Assembly: GCA_015680685.1 (NCBI GenBank)
Contig: MNCI01027444.1
Coordinates: forward strand, 150,568 to 214,567
Direction: 5' to 3'
DNA from: Gnetum montanum
Lineage: Eukaryota; Streptophyta; Gnetopsida; Gnetales; Gnetaceae
DNA length: 64,000 nucleotides
A program made the translations under genes and the position numbers. Shown here piece after piece: positions 10,041 through 20,714 of this stretch (position 1 is its first letter; each line of letters begins with the position of its first letter). The notes under the pieces are model-generated. The model ran no database searches and had not been told where the DNA came from. It saw nothing but the letters and a program-made list of their open reading frames with translations.

Positions 10041-12650
10041 TATTAAGAAATGGAAAACATATTAAGAATTAGAAAATTTTGAAAAAAATAAGAAAATGAT
10101 AAGAAATTGCAAAAATAAAGAGGTGAAAAACACTTATTAGTTCTTGAACCACGATGGAGCATCTTCCCCATGACTAATCTTATGGGTACACATTTGGGAG
10201 ATGGACTACATAATTCTCTGGTTATACACCATTGGTTTTCCATCTATCATTGTTACTGATTTAATTAATCATGTGGTAGCACATCTAACATTGGTGATAG
10301 TCTTGTTTGGATCATTCAAAGATGTATCTTCATCTGAACTTTAAGGTATTTTAATTTTGGGGGTCCAAATGTGTTTGCTTTTTCTTTTTGATGTTCTATT
10401 TTAATTCTTGGATCTCTATGTTTAATATCCTTTTCCGATGTATAATCAAAGTGTAAGATATCTATGTCTAAGTCCTCTATTTGGTCCATTCTCTTATGTC
10501 TAGAAATAATAAGAAGATCAATTATCTCCATGCATCTTTAAAACAATTTTATATTCTCATTTTCAAGCCACTGAGTGTCTTTTGGTTTAGTGGCTACTAT
10601 GTAGGTTGGTTTTTTCTCACACACTTGTTCCTTAGGTTTGTTGTGAGTTGTATTAATATTTTGAATTTATGGTCCACAACTACATCCTTTACTATTAGTG
10701 ATGCATGGATTCTTCTTTTGTCTCTCCATAATTCTAGATTTATTTTTTCTATTAGGTGTTGGAGTAACGATGGATGTTGGCCTTTGCATAGGATTAGAGG
10801 ACATTGGTTGTGAAAGGAAGGATGTTGCACTTGATTGGAATTGTGCTGGTTTGGATGAGTTCGTATGTCCATGAGTCTTCCCCTTTTTCCTCGAGCCTAT
10901 CCTGAAGAAATAAAATTTTCTAGTTTGCAATGGAAACCTACTAACATTATCATTTCTATGTATGCTTGTAGCACAAGTGACATTCTCTCATTGATGTCAT
11001 GGTGCTGAGCCTTCCTATGTTGCTATTGGTGACATATGGTGGAGGGAAGTGTGAGATTATTGAGGATATAACAAAGGATGAGAGGTGTGAGGTGGTAATC
11101 CTTTACAAGATGTTGTGCCATGATGATATTCAGGAGAGTGTTAGTAGCGATTTGAAGTAGAGAAAGTAGATCCAATTGGGGAAATAAGGTGTTGAACATA
11201 ATATCCATGTAGGTTCAGTTGGAAGTAATGGTAATGATGGTTTGATGATGGCATTGCCCACAACTATGGGTTTATCCACTACATTGGATGATAGTGTTGA
11301 GTCTAGTATGAAGTCCTACTAGGATGGAACGGTTGGTTGTAGGATTGTCTATAATTACCTTGTGAGAATGGTAATTTTCTAGGCATTTGCTCTTGTACAA
11401 ACTTGGGATTAAATGCAAAATCCCAACACTCATGTAGATGTAACATGATTGGGAAATAACCCTTTGGATGGTCATATAGGTAGATGTCACATGTATCATC
11501 TTCTTTTGTGGTTGAGTCTATAGCCTCTTCTTCTACAGCCATTTTTCCTATTTGTCAATAAGTGTTCCTAGTTGTTTCTTAGTTGTTCTTCCTCTATGTA
11601 TTGTGATTGCCTAATTCATTTTGTGTTACCTTCTCCTTTACAATTCCTATGAAAGTTATAGATTTTTCATTTATCCACTCTGACATCCTATCTAACCTTG
11701 CTTGGAGTTCAAGAGATTATTGCAGTGGCAAGGTTTGTTGTGAAATCACCTCATCGAGAGTTGCCTCTTTTTCCTCATCATAGATATGGATCCTTTTTCT
11801 TTGAAGAGTTGGATCCCAATTATTTTCCTCAACATTCTCTTGTTTATATAGCTCTCCTTCTTCTTTTTCTACTTGCCTAATTAACCTTTGTATCTGATGG
11901 GCTTTTATTTCATATAATTGACCTTTCTCCCTTGTTTCATTATGAAGCCCATCTATGATGTGGAAAAGTTTCTCTTTTTGAAAGAAATCATGGCCAGGAC
12001 ATCTATGTAGTAGTGAATAGTATCTATCCAAGGCCACATCCAAGGGTTCATGATTTCTTACTTCCACCCTTGGATTTATTTTCTTAGGTTGGAAACTCTT
12101 GAATAGGTTTGATATGTTTCATTGAAAAGTTCTACCATTGTAAACCACTGTTGGATGGAACTTGGTTACAATGATCTATACCAACTTTCAACTTCAACTA
12201 TTAGTGTCCTAGGGAAGAGCTTAAGCTTTTGCCACTGATTTTTAATATTTTTCAAGGCATAGGCATCGTGGAAGGCTTGTAAGTAATGTTGTGGATCAGA
12301 ATCATAGCCTTCCACAAATTTAGGGATGTTATTCATATCAAGCCTTTTGATGTAACTTTCCTTGCGATGCTTGTGTGGTATCTTAACTACCTCTATTATC
12401 TGCACTAGGTTCATTAGACATGTCATGGTGAAAATTTCTATTTCTATTTGTTTGATTATGATGATTTTTTTTATGTTCATTTTGATGTCTTTAATTTTTC
12501 TATTGGGTTCGATTTTTATTCTTATTTCAACCCCATAATGGAGCTTGATCTCTATACCTACGTTCATCTTCTTTAGAACTAGATGTTGAAGAGGAAGAGG
12601 AAGATGAGGAATTTGGAGGATTGCCATGGATTCATTATTGTTCCCCATAG
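10041..12650 (-). pseudogene. Gag polyprotein remnant, element M
   Basis: Retrotransposon gag (capsid) read on minus from about 12650. It contains DPQHYLQAFHDAYALKNI and WQKLKLFPRTL followed by ESWYRSL (12166-12400), the hallmark plant gypsy gag signature, then HEPLDVALDRYYSLLHRCPG and LFHIIDGLHNETREKG (11880-12067), and an EEGELYKQENVEENNWDP segment also present in element B near 38100. Below 11700 the frame shifts several times and becomes Pro/Ser/His-rich. No protease, reverse transcriptase or integrase follows. Several frameshifts and stops make it non-functional. Gag assembles the cytoplasmic particle that packages element RNA. Confidence 0.75.
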
Positions 12651-13013
12651 TCCCTTAATTCTTCTTTTTCAAGTTTTCAGAAGCTCTTAGGCCTTGAGGA
12701 TTCCCCTTGTCTAGGAATTACTTCATCTCCTCTAGGGTTTTCTGCCTTAGGTGAATGTAGTCCTTGAGCATAGTCAAGGTGGTCATGAACATATGAAACC
12801 CTTGCATGAGGTTGGTCACTTTAATTTTCTTCAACATATATCTCATTGGTTCTCCAATGAATGTTATATTTATATGATGCATTATCACTTCCTTATGAAA
12901 GAGACATTATTGTTGGTGTATGATGTGTGTGACTTAGTATTTTCCCAAAGATAGCTTGTTAATGCATTGACAACAATCATGTATGATATAACTAATCTGG
13001 ATAACTAGCACCA

Positions 13014-13032
13014 TCCCCAACAATGGTGCCAA
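13014..13032 (-). other. Primer binding site (tRNA-Asp type), element M
   Basis: On minus, directly after the LTR end: TTGGCACCATTGTTGGGGA. It matches the complement of the plant tRNA-Asp 3' end (TGGCGCCGTTGCCGGGGA, from general knowledge) apart from C-to-T/G-to-A changes, mostly at CpG. Confidence 0.75.
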
Positions 13033-14019
13033 TGATGAGTAGTGAGGTACCCCCTATGCCCAACAATACAAATCACAAGTGTTCACGCATGATCTAGTCA
13101 AATTCTATGGATGGGACTAGTTGTGCATCTAGATCATTATGCCTTGATCGTAGTTTGTTGTCTTCCCACTTGGATTAGTGGTAGCTTTATCATGCATGGT
13201 TTAGTCTAGAGTGAGACATGATAATTGATGTTGTTTTAGCCTTATGCTTCTCCTAATGATAATAAAGAAATCAATTACTTAATCTAATTAACAACATAAA
13301 TATAAAATCTAAACTAGCCTATGGGTGATGAGTGTCCATTACTAGCTTGCCATACACATCCTGAACCCATGTATCCACTACTAGGATTACCAAGTGCTAT
13401 GCTACTAGGTGAACCAAGCAATAATGTTACTGGGATTACCAAGCGAATATGTGTTTATGCTTGAAACTAGTCATGTTCATTTCACCAATTCATTAATATG
13501 CATGGAAACATAAAAATTAACTAAGTACATGGAATATAAATTACATTAAAAGTAAATATAATCTAAGTCAATGTGCTACAATGGATAAGAATCAATCTCG
13601 ATTTTATTGGTGTTCATGGAATGTGTCTAGGACATTGCCACTTGAATAAGATGTTGTACAACTAACTCAGATCCACACTGTGAGCACTCACTAACTATTC
13701 TCTAAGACTATGGAATAAAAATACAAGAGTTCAGCTACTCTATTGACCAAAGAAGTACATAAACACAGCTGTGATCATGTATTTATATATTTTATTACGA
13801 GACTGCATCAACAAGACCTCATCAATGCATTATACAATGCGTTGATGGGGTCATGTTGATGGGGCCTTTTTAATGCAACTAATCACATTGACAAGGCCTT
13901 GTTGACATAGCCTATTATTAGAGCCTTGTTGTCAGAGTCTTGACATCAAATCCTTTTTGTCGGAGCTAACCAAAAAGTTTGCTTTTAATCAGATAACCCA
14001 ACCAACTGATGACTCATCA
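13033..14019 (-). repeat. 5' LTR of element M (987 bp)
   Basis: Bounded by TGATGAGTCATC (minus, from 14019) and CTACTCATCA next to the primer site. The TATA box is near 13795 and U3 GGCC/TCAATGC units lie at 13800-13920. It gives the full-length reference for this LTR family and aligns with the A 3' LTR in U5. Confidence 0.8.
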
Positions 14020-14463
14020 AGTGTGACCAATTTTCAGCATAAACATGTATTTACCTAGTAATCCCAACAATATTATTACTTGGTTCACCCTATAGCATAA
14101 TACTTAGTAATCCTAGTAGTGGATACATGAGTTCAAGATGCATATGACAAATTGCTAACAGATACTCATCATACTTAGTATAGTTTAGGATTTATCTTCT
14201 TGTTATTAATTAGTTTAAATAATTATTCTTACATTATTATTCTATTAGTTTAAGGGCCACACAACATCAATAATCATATGCCTCACTTTGGACTAAATCA
14301 TATATGGCAAATCTACCATTAGTCTAACTGGGAAGATAGCGACTTGCGATCAATGCTTAAGAATCTAGATACCACATTAGTTCCATCCATGGAATTCAAC
14401 TGGATTGCATGTGAATGCTTGTGGTTTGTATGGTTGGATGTAGGGGGTGCCCGTTGCTCATTA
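14020..14463 (+). repeat. LTR of element P, right half
   Basis: Plus-oriented R-U5 sequence (TAGTAATCCTAGTAGTGGATAC and following) abutting the inverted LTR of M. It ends TTGCTCATTA at 14463, matching the altered LTR start TAATGAG at 6831. With 6831-7320 it makes one LTR split by M. Confidence 0.7.
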
Positions 14464-16345
14464 GGTACCATGTTTATTGTTAATTTTCTTTTTGTGATGC
14501 TGTCCTACATTGTTGTGGATTTTGTATTCTTCATTTCTATTGTTAGACTCTTTGGCATTATTTTATTATTTTATTTATTAAGTTAGTATTTTACAAAAGT
14601 TTTGTCTTGAAGCTTATTTTATATGGAAATTGTATTAAAATTTTATCGAATTCATTTTATTTTATGTTCTTTTGATAAATTTTCTATGATATGTGGGAAC
14701 TTTGTCCATCTTGTGTTTCCAAAATTTCATGATTATTTGGATTGTCCTTAGTATATAATAGGATATTATTGGAATATTATAACATTTTTAGCTATTTTGA
14801 AAATATTTAAAATATAAAAATATAAATAAAAATTATATATCCTAGTTTGCTCAATTAATAGTTAAATCCAAGGAACTTTGAGATATCCTAGTTTATATGT
14901 AGTATAGAGGTATTTCTTAGTGGGCTCCACCCAATAAGAACAAAGGTTAGGGTGGATTTTCAACCTTGGAATTTTATTTATAAGTTCCTATGCATCTAAG
15001 GATTTATCCAAAACCATAGCACTTTAGTACTATTCTAATGGTATGCATTAAAGAATAGACAAGACTTGTCCTTCCGAGGTGTGGGCCATAGGTCACTAAG
15101 AATGTTGGTTGCAAGTATTTTGAAGGGACAACAAGTTAAAGAAGAAGATTTTGAAGGGCCACTTAGATTTAATTTTATTCCATGATTCTATCCTTCTTTG
15201 TTATGGATTTTTCATTCTTTACTCCTATTGCCAAATTCTTTGCTATTTTTTATTATTTTATTATTTTTGGGCTAGAAATTGTATTGAAATTTTATCCAAA
15301 TCATTTTTTGTTCTTTTGATAATTTTTAAAGGATATGTAGGAACTTTGTCCAACTTGCTTTTTAAAAATTTTATGATTATTTGGATTTTCCTTAAGATAT
15401 AATAGGATTTTTTTGGAACACTAAAAAATTTATGAGATTCTTCTTCTTACAATTTGAAGCCATACTAGTTTTGAATCCTCTTTGGATTCATCATGAGTGG
15501 TACTAAATAATAAAAATAGAAGAGGTTATTTATATGTTTCCAAGGAAAAGTTGGTTATACTTATTATTTATTTAAAAGAGTTGGCTAAATATTTTTAAAT
15601 TTTAATTTTACTAATAAATTATTATAGAAATTAATAATTTATTATAATAATTATAATTATAAAAGAGTATGGTTATTTCTCATAAAGCCCTATTTCTAAG
15701 GTATTTAATACTATGGAATAATTTTCATTAATTTAATTATTAACTATTATTATTATTATTATATTTAATATAAATTTAATAAGTTGGATATTGGTGGGGT
15801 TTGCACTTAAGACCTTGTAGGAAAAATCTATTATTAATGGTTAATTTATTTTCTATTATGCATAATTTTGATCATGAGAGGCCACCATCCTTCATTAATC
15901 TCTAAGCCTTTATCTTTATTAACATTATTGGGATGTAGCTTAATCTCTATGGATTCTCTAATTTTTCTCTCTAGGTAATTTTTTTTATCTTGGCTAGGAC
16001 TTTGCATTTTTAATGTCTAACACAACAAAATTTTTAGCTATTTTGGAAATATTTTGAAAATAAAAATATAAAGAAAAATGGGATAAATTTTTATATAGTT
16101 TAAGTGAGTTTTCTTGGTTGATAATGAGCACCATCAATCTTTTAGATATTCCAGTGTACATGTAGTATTGAGGTATTTCTTAGTGGGCTCTACCTTGTAC
16201 GAACAAAGGTTAGGATGGATTTCCAACCTTGGATTTTGATTCATAAGTTCATATCTAACTAAGGATTTAGCAAAAACCATAGCACTTAGTAGTTGATTCT
16301 AATAGTGTATGTTAAAGAATAGACAAGACTTGATTCTAATAGTTA
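14464..16345 (+). repeat. Diverged direct duplication, AT-rich
   Basis: Copy 1 (about 14480-15090) and copy 2 (15170-15430 plus 16020-16345) share long stretches, such as ATGATTATTTGGATT followed by TATAATAGGAT, and GTATTTCTTAGTGGGCTC followed by CGAACAAAGG/AGAACAAAGG. Copy 2 is interrupted by about 590 bp of unrelated AT-rich DNA. No coding frame or element ends were recognised; open frames at 14344-14586 and 15151-15402 lie in this repeat and look like chance. Confidence 0.6.
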
Positions 16346-17783
16346 TTATTTGAAGATTTCTAAATTAAATAAAAAAATTAGATTTTTAGAACTTTTGTGG
16401 TATTTCTAGATTTTAGATTATTTTCAAATATTTAATTAAAAACATTTACTTAGCCTATATCATTAAACGTTTAGCCTAAAACATCATATGCTTCATGGAT
16501 AGGATAATAAAATAACGTTTTATACTTAAGGGGTTTTAATTCCTCCTACATTTTAATGTAAAGAGCCCAAAGTAGGTAGAAAAAAACTAAAACAAAGACA
16601 CACGATAATAGATGACTTAATTCTATAGAAGATAGATCCTCTAGACCTTGAAAATAATGGTAGGCTATGGAATTCCATAGCTTAAGTTATTAATTTACTT
16701 AAAGTAAATATGATGACAACTAAAGGATGGGTTTGTCTATTCCTTAATGAAGTTAAAAATAATGTTACTTTAGAAAGTATTTTTAATAGAAAATAATATA
16801 TTGGTAAATTTATGTTTATTAAATTTTCACTTTTTGGTGCTATTCCACTAAATTTCAAGTAGATATGCTCACTAATTATTTTAAATAGTATTTTTAATAT
16901 TTATCTATTTGATTTACATTATAAGAATTTGGCTCTTCATAGAGGCAAATGGTGAAAAAGAACTCATGTAGCCAACTCCATGTTGGTGGAGCAATGCTAA
17001 GATGATGATGATGATCTATTTAATTTAATTAGAACCAAGATTTGATGGGAGATGATGAGGTGAAGATATACTTTTTTTATGGTAATCTTATATTTTTGCT
17101 ATACATTCCATTACTATTAACAATAATTATATCTTTAGTTTGAGTCCTAACATAATTTCTTACTATTTTATTACATTTAAATTCATACATGTCTTTTTTG
17201 TAAAAAAAAGTTCCTTACCTACATTTTAATAGACAATTATGGTACTATTATATGGTTTCTTAGTATTCTTGTTATTACATTTGAAATAATTTTGAAATTT
17301 TCTAATTACAACATGCTCTTTCTTAATTATTTATAACATTTTTTTCTTAAGGAATTTAGGTTCTACAACAATAGTTTCATTAATTATAGCTAATAAGTTT
17401 ACTTTGATATTTGTGAATCATTCTAAATACATGCATAAGATAGGATGAAGCAAACCTAAATATTATGAAACTATAGTGCAATAGTAAATAATTTTTAATT
17501 TAGGATTTTATATATTTACTTTATTTATTTTTATTCTTTTATTTTTTATGGAGCTAAGCTAATAGATTTTTCCCTTATATTTATCTATGACATAGTTAAA
17601 GGACTTATTGTAGTAGTAACAAAAGTTAATAAAAATCTTGGAGTACATAAAAGATCTGCTTTAATAACATTGAATCTTAAATCATCCTTAAATTTTCATT
17701 TGTCTATGAAAACATGTAATTTTTTAAAGCTTTCTAGAGTTAGATGTTTTTGTTACATTGTATAAATTTTTAATTACCTAAAA
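16346..17783. other. AT-rich DNA without recognisable features
   Basis: Very AT-rich. No gene, LTR, terminal repeat or RNA gene could be supported on either strand. Confidence 0.5.
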
Positions 17784-17990
17784 CTAGAGGTCTAAATCCT
17801 TACACTTGTTTTTGAAAGCATAAAAAGCCNTGGGGGATTGTACTTTTACCTTTAATTCATCAATTCTGTACCTTTTGAATAACCTCCTATTTTTTAGCAC
17901 TAAGACTTGGTCTTCAAATGGTGCATCCATAGCATAATAGGATAAATGATTGTCTAAAAGATTTATTTTTTGACCTGCAAAGCCCAAACC
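17784..17990 (-). pseudogene. LINE scrap joined to an unrecognised peptide across an N
   Basis: Read on minus, an unrecognised open stretch (HLSYYAMDAPFEDQVLVL, then RRLFKRYRIDELKVKVQSP) runs to an undetermined base at 17830 and continues as AFYAFKNKCKDLDL. The last part is LINE sequence: 17784-17829 is 46 bp identical to 22732-22777 inside the LINE at 21980-23200. The identity stops at the N, so this may be a misjoin of contigs at a repeat rather than real linkage. The upstream peptide has codon-like character but I cannot name its family. Confidence 0.4.
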
Positions 17991-18606
17991 CCTAAGGCAA
18001 CAACTTTTATTCCTTTGCTATTTTGTCCTTAATTTATTTACCGTGGAGACCCAAGTATCTAAAAAGCAAAGCCTAATCTCTAACATTTTTAAAAATGGTA
18101 TAAACAACTTTAATCCTCTTTTATTTTTCCCTTAATACATTTATCTCATCAGTTATCATTATTATTTTAAGTTAAACTTAATTGAAAGACTTGACCCATT
18201 AATCTCCGTTGGTGACTACCACCTGGCCACGGCTTCTAGTGAAGCACCTAAAGACAATGGTAATATTAACTTTTTTAATGGTTAAATTTTCACTAATGGT
18301 TGCCCCTAGATACTTAAAAAAAGGCTTTCTGGAAAAAGTGAAAAACACCGGAATCGAAAGTTAGCGCGGAAGGGCCCGAACAATTTGCGCGAAATTTGAA
18401 TTTCATTGGGCGGAACCAAGAAAATACCGCATGAACCGAAAATGAAGTAAATCTGCAGCTGAAGATAAGGCAGACGCGTAAGAAACTGCTCGTTTCGCCT
18501 ATTTTAGATTTTAGATTTCAAGTTTCCTGCAATATGCATCAGGGCAGACAATTTCTCCTCTAAATCCTTATCGTTTATTCTGATATCAATGTTTATTCTG
18601 CAACAG
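17991..18606. other. Intergenic, grading into a GC-richer island
   Basis: 17991-18310 is AT-rich with nothing recognised. From about 18320 the GC and CpG content rises, with the character of host gene-proximal DNA. No start codon or first exon for the EXO1 exon at 18607 could be found here. Confidence 0.4.
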
Positions 18607-18643
18607 GTTGGCATCGATGCATATTCATGGCTTCATAAAGGAG
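18607..18643 (+). pseudogene. Isolated EXO1 (exonuclease 1) exon
   Basis: A 37-nt segment encodes VGIDAYSWLHKG plus the first base of a split codon. It is preceded by a good 3' splice site (TTTATTCTGCAACAG) and followed by a good 5' splice site (GTACGC). The peptide matches the N-terminal XPG-N region of plant exonuclease 1, a Rad2/FEN1-family 5'-3' exonuclease of DNA repair, where an Asp of this segment binds catalytic metal. The split G codon fits the alanine that follows in EXO1. The exon encoding the usual MGIxGLL start was not found upstream, and the XPG-I part is absent downstream. I infer a captured or orphaned gene fragment. Confidence 0.6.
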
Positions 18644-18696
18644 GTACGCTTTTCTATGCGACGACACTTTAAAAAAACTTTTTGCCAAAATTTTTT

Positions 18697-19224
18697 ATGG
18701 GTTTCCTGAGCGTAGCGGAGTTCCGTTTCCTTGTCGACCTCCTCGTTGGTGCGACCGGAGCTTCCGCGTCAGCAGCGGCCCTGAAAATGCTCTCGTACGC
18801 GTGTGAGTACTCGTGCAGGAACTCGGCGGACGCGGTGTCCGCCGGAGCCGTGCCTGCGCTGACGGAACTTCTGGCAGAGGTGGAGAGCGTGGGGGTGTCG
18901 GAAAGGGCTCTCTGCCTTCTGCATCTGCTCGTGCGGATAACCGAGGGTTGTTTGGCCATGCCGAAAAATGCGTTGGCTGTGCCGCTACTGTGTAGGAAGA
19001 TCGGGCATGTGTCGGCAGTGGGAACGGCTGCCGCTGTGGGTGTTCTTCGGCGGCTGTGTAAGTCTGGGCAGAGATTGAACGTTGTGCAGGAGATGCTGGC
19101 GTGTGGATCTATCACAAAATTAGTGTTGGTGCTGCAAATGGAGTGTGATTCCGTTACCACCAGGAAGCGTGCCATGTTGTTCCTGCGCATGCTTTCTGAG
19201 CAGTTCCAGGGATCCCGTGCTTAA
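18697..19224 (+). CDS. C-terminal ARM-repeat part of a U-box E3 ligase (PUB/CMPG1-like)
   Basis: An uninterrupted, GC- and CpG-rich frame of 175 codons from ATG 18697 (an upstream stop at 18670 limits the frame) to TAA 19222-19224. The peptide is helical ARM-repeat sequence: DAVSAGAVPALTELLAEVES, ALAVPLLCRKI, GTAAAVGVLRRLCKSG and LACGSITKLVLVLQMECDS, ending in KRAMLFLRML. This order and wording match the C-terminus of plant U-box E3 ligases of the PUB20-29/CMPG1 group, which ubiquitinate immune and stress regulators. Family members are roughly 400-450 residues with an N-terminal U-box; here no U-box lies upstream, so this is a 5'-truncated copy or a retained fragment. The absence of stops suggests recent origin or selection. 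Function without the U-box is doubtful. Confidence 0.7.
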   Translation: MGFLSVAEFRFLVDLLVGATGASASAAALKMLSYACEYSCRNSADAVSAGAVPALTELLAEVESVGVSERALCLLHLLVRITEGCLAMPKNALAVPLLCRKIGHVSAVGTAAAVGVLRRLCKSGQRLNVVQEMLACGSITKLVLVLQMECDSVTTRKRAMLFLRMLSEQFQGSRA

Positions 19225-19837
19225 ACATTTGAGCATGCCGCAAGGAAGCGATTTTTCTCACGTCAACATTTTTTGTCTCTAGATTGTAGGTTCTGTACCC
19301 GTGCCTAAATATAAATCTTCCATTGTTTATGATGATTTGAGATCAACATAAATTCGGCCGAAAATGTATAGTTATAAATTGTTTGTTGAGATTGTTGCTA
19401 TCCACTGTTGGAAGTTTTTTAAAACACAGGAAAGTACAATTTCTTTTATTAGCCGCTTCCCGGGCTTCGTTTAACATTTATATCATTATCTAAGAGGTTT
19501 GCCTGATTAATGTCCCTTCATTTTTGTTTGTACCCTAGAATGGCAGTCCAGTTTCATATAGAAGGAAACTCTAGGCAATTAGAATGCAATTCACTTATCT
19601 TAAGGAGTTTAATCAAATATGTGATACCTTGAGACATATGTATTAAGGATATGCTTTGATATATATCACTTGCTGTAGCAGAGTCAAAGTATATAGATAA
19701 TAGGTAAATTATCATTCAACCTTAATAAGTTAGCATATGCACTAATTGTTATTTTTATTCTAAAATAAAAATGTAAATCAAATGAATTTTTAAGATAAAA
19801 TTAAATAAGTGAAAAAGGAGATAATATAAAAATAATA
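19225..19837. other. 3' flank of the U-box fragment
   Basis: Drops quickly from GC-rich to AT-rich. Contains short A/T-rich stretches that could serve as polyadenylation signals, but no gene or repeat that I can support. Confidence 0.4.
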
Positions 19838-20302
19838 TTGATAATGAAGAACTATCAATACGCAGAGCTCATTGCTCAGAGGCATCAAATTTCACGTGCT
19901 TTCCTAGCCATGCCTCCACAATTTCACCACAGATTCCATGCTTGTGGCAGCATCACGGACCTGCTCCACAACACCATCCGAGAGTTCTACCATTCAACAC
20001 CATGCCAGCGCAAAGGTGCGACTGCTCAAAGTGGCCGAATCAGCCACCCGAGTGGTGAAACGTGCTGCAGAAATACTGTGAAACCATGCATGCAGTGGCT
20101 GCAATTGGTTTCGCTGGCGCTGGGATTGGAAGAGAATGATATTGTGAAGGCTAAGGCTTGCAAGGAACCCACGCCCTTGGCTTGGGCTCTGGCGCCAGCT
20201 GCAGGCTCATTTGCAGATCCTCATCTTCGCGATTCGCCATGGCTGAAAAATTGGCAAATGAATCCACAAAAGGGAATTCTACAACACAAAGAAGAATCTT
20301 GA
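19838..20302 (+). pseudogene. Possible 2-oxoglutarate/Fe(II) dioxygenase-like remnant
   Basis: A GC-richer stretch with an open frame of 154 codons. Within it LLHNTIREFYHSTPCQRKG and LVSLALGLEENDIVKA resemble the N-terminal DIOX_N and middle segments of plant 2-oxoglutarate-dependent dioxygenases (a REFF-x-LP-x-E-K motif and a SLGLE-x-x-x-x-x-x-F motif). A neighbouring frame gives HALGLGSGA, similar to the usual ALGLG-x-H-x-D segment with the iron-binding His and Asp absent. If correct, it is a frameshifted pseudogene. The match is weak and could be wrong; a chance open frame in a GC-rich island is the alternative. Confidence 0.25.
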
Positions 20303-20714
20303 GCTTTACAACTCACTCTTTGATGAATCCAAAAAATACAAAAAATAAAAACGCAACCAAAAAGAAAAGCGATGAGAGAAGCATCATTTCCTGATTTCCA
20401 CTCCACTGAGGTTTGTGCGATTGAAGCAACCCTCTTTTCAGAAGTTTGGTACCCGAAATTTTTTGGTACCCGAAATTTTTAATTGCAAAAAAACCCCGCA
20501 CGCTCCAGAATCTTTGCTACAAAACATATCAGATCTTACCCACTGAAAAGTCAAATGTTCATGCGCTTTTGCAATTCAACGCAGCAGCAGAAACGCTTTT
20601 ACCATTTGGCGCATGAAGAATTGGATCGACGAACCAAACAATTATTAGCAAAAACTGTGAAGAGGGTGAGCAAAAACTGTGAAGAGGGTGGGCCGCGGCT
20701 CAGACAGATCTGCT
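20303..20714. repeat. Intergenic DNA with short tandem duplications
   Basis: Two perfect short tandem duplications: an 18-bp unit TTTGGTACCCGAAATTTT at about 20444-20480, and a 21-bp unit containing AGCAAAAACTGTGAAGAGGG at about 20648-20690. A further partial copy (GACGAACCAAACAAT ... AGCAAAAACTGTG) lies at 20729-20760. They look like replication slippage or filler at rearrangement joints. Confidence 0.6.

Larger units (their letters stand above)
7321..14019 (-). mobile_element. Element M: gag-only Ty3/gypsy retrotransposon inside P's LTR
   Basis: Read on minus: 5' LTR 14019-13033, primer site 13032-13014, gag-like ORF about 12650-10040, spacer with both conserved boxes, polypurine tract 8040-8029, 3' LTR 8028-7321. 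There is no protease, reverse transcriptase, integrase or ORF2, so it is a non-autonomous member of the A/B/E family that would need enzymes in trans. About 330 bp of its 3' LTR end and some 30 bp of target are missing at the 7320 junction, so no target duplication can be seen. Confidence 0.7.

Noticed and set aside
10481-10813. Plus-strand open frames between 8450 and 12954 as genes
   Set aside because: They lie antisense to the M gag remnant and spacer and show no family resemblance.
12991-13032. Short tRNA-like match near the M LTR
   Set aside because: It is the primer binding site complementary to tRNA-Asp, not a tRNA gene; no cloverleaf could be drawn.
18669-19190. 173-residue open frame on minus opposite the U-box fragment
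   Set aside because: A shadow caused by high GC content; the plus frame has a clear ARM-repeat match.
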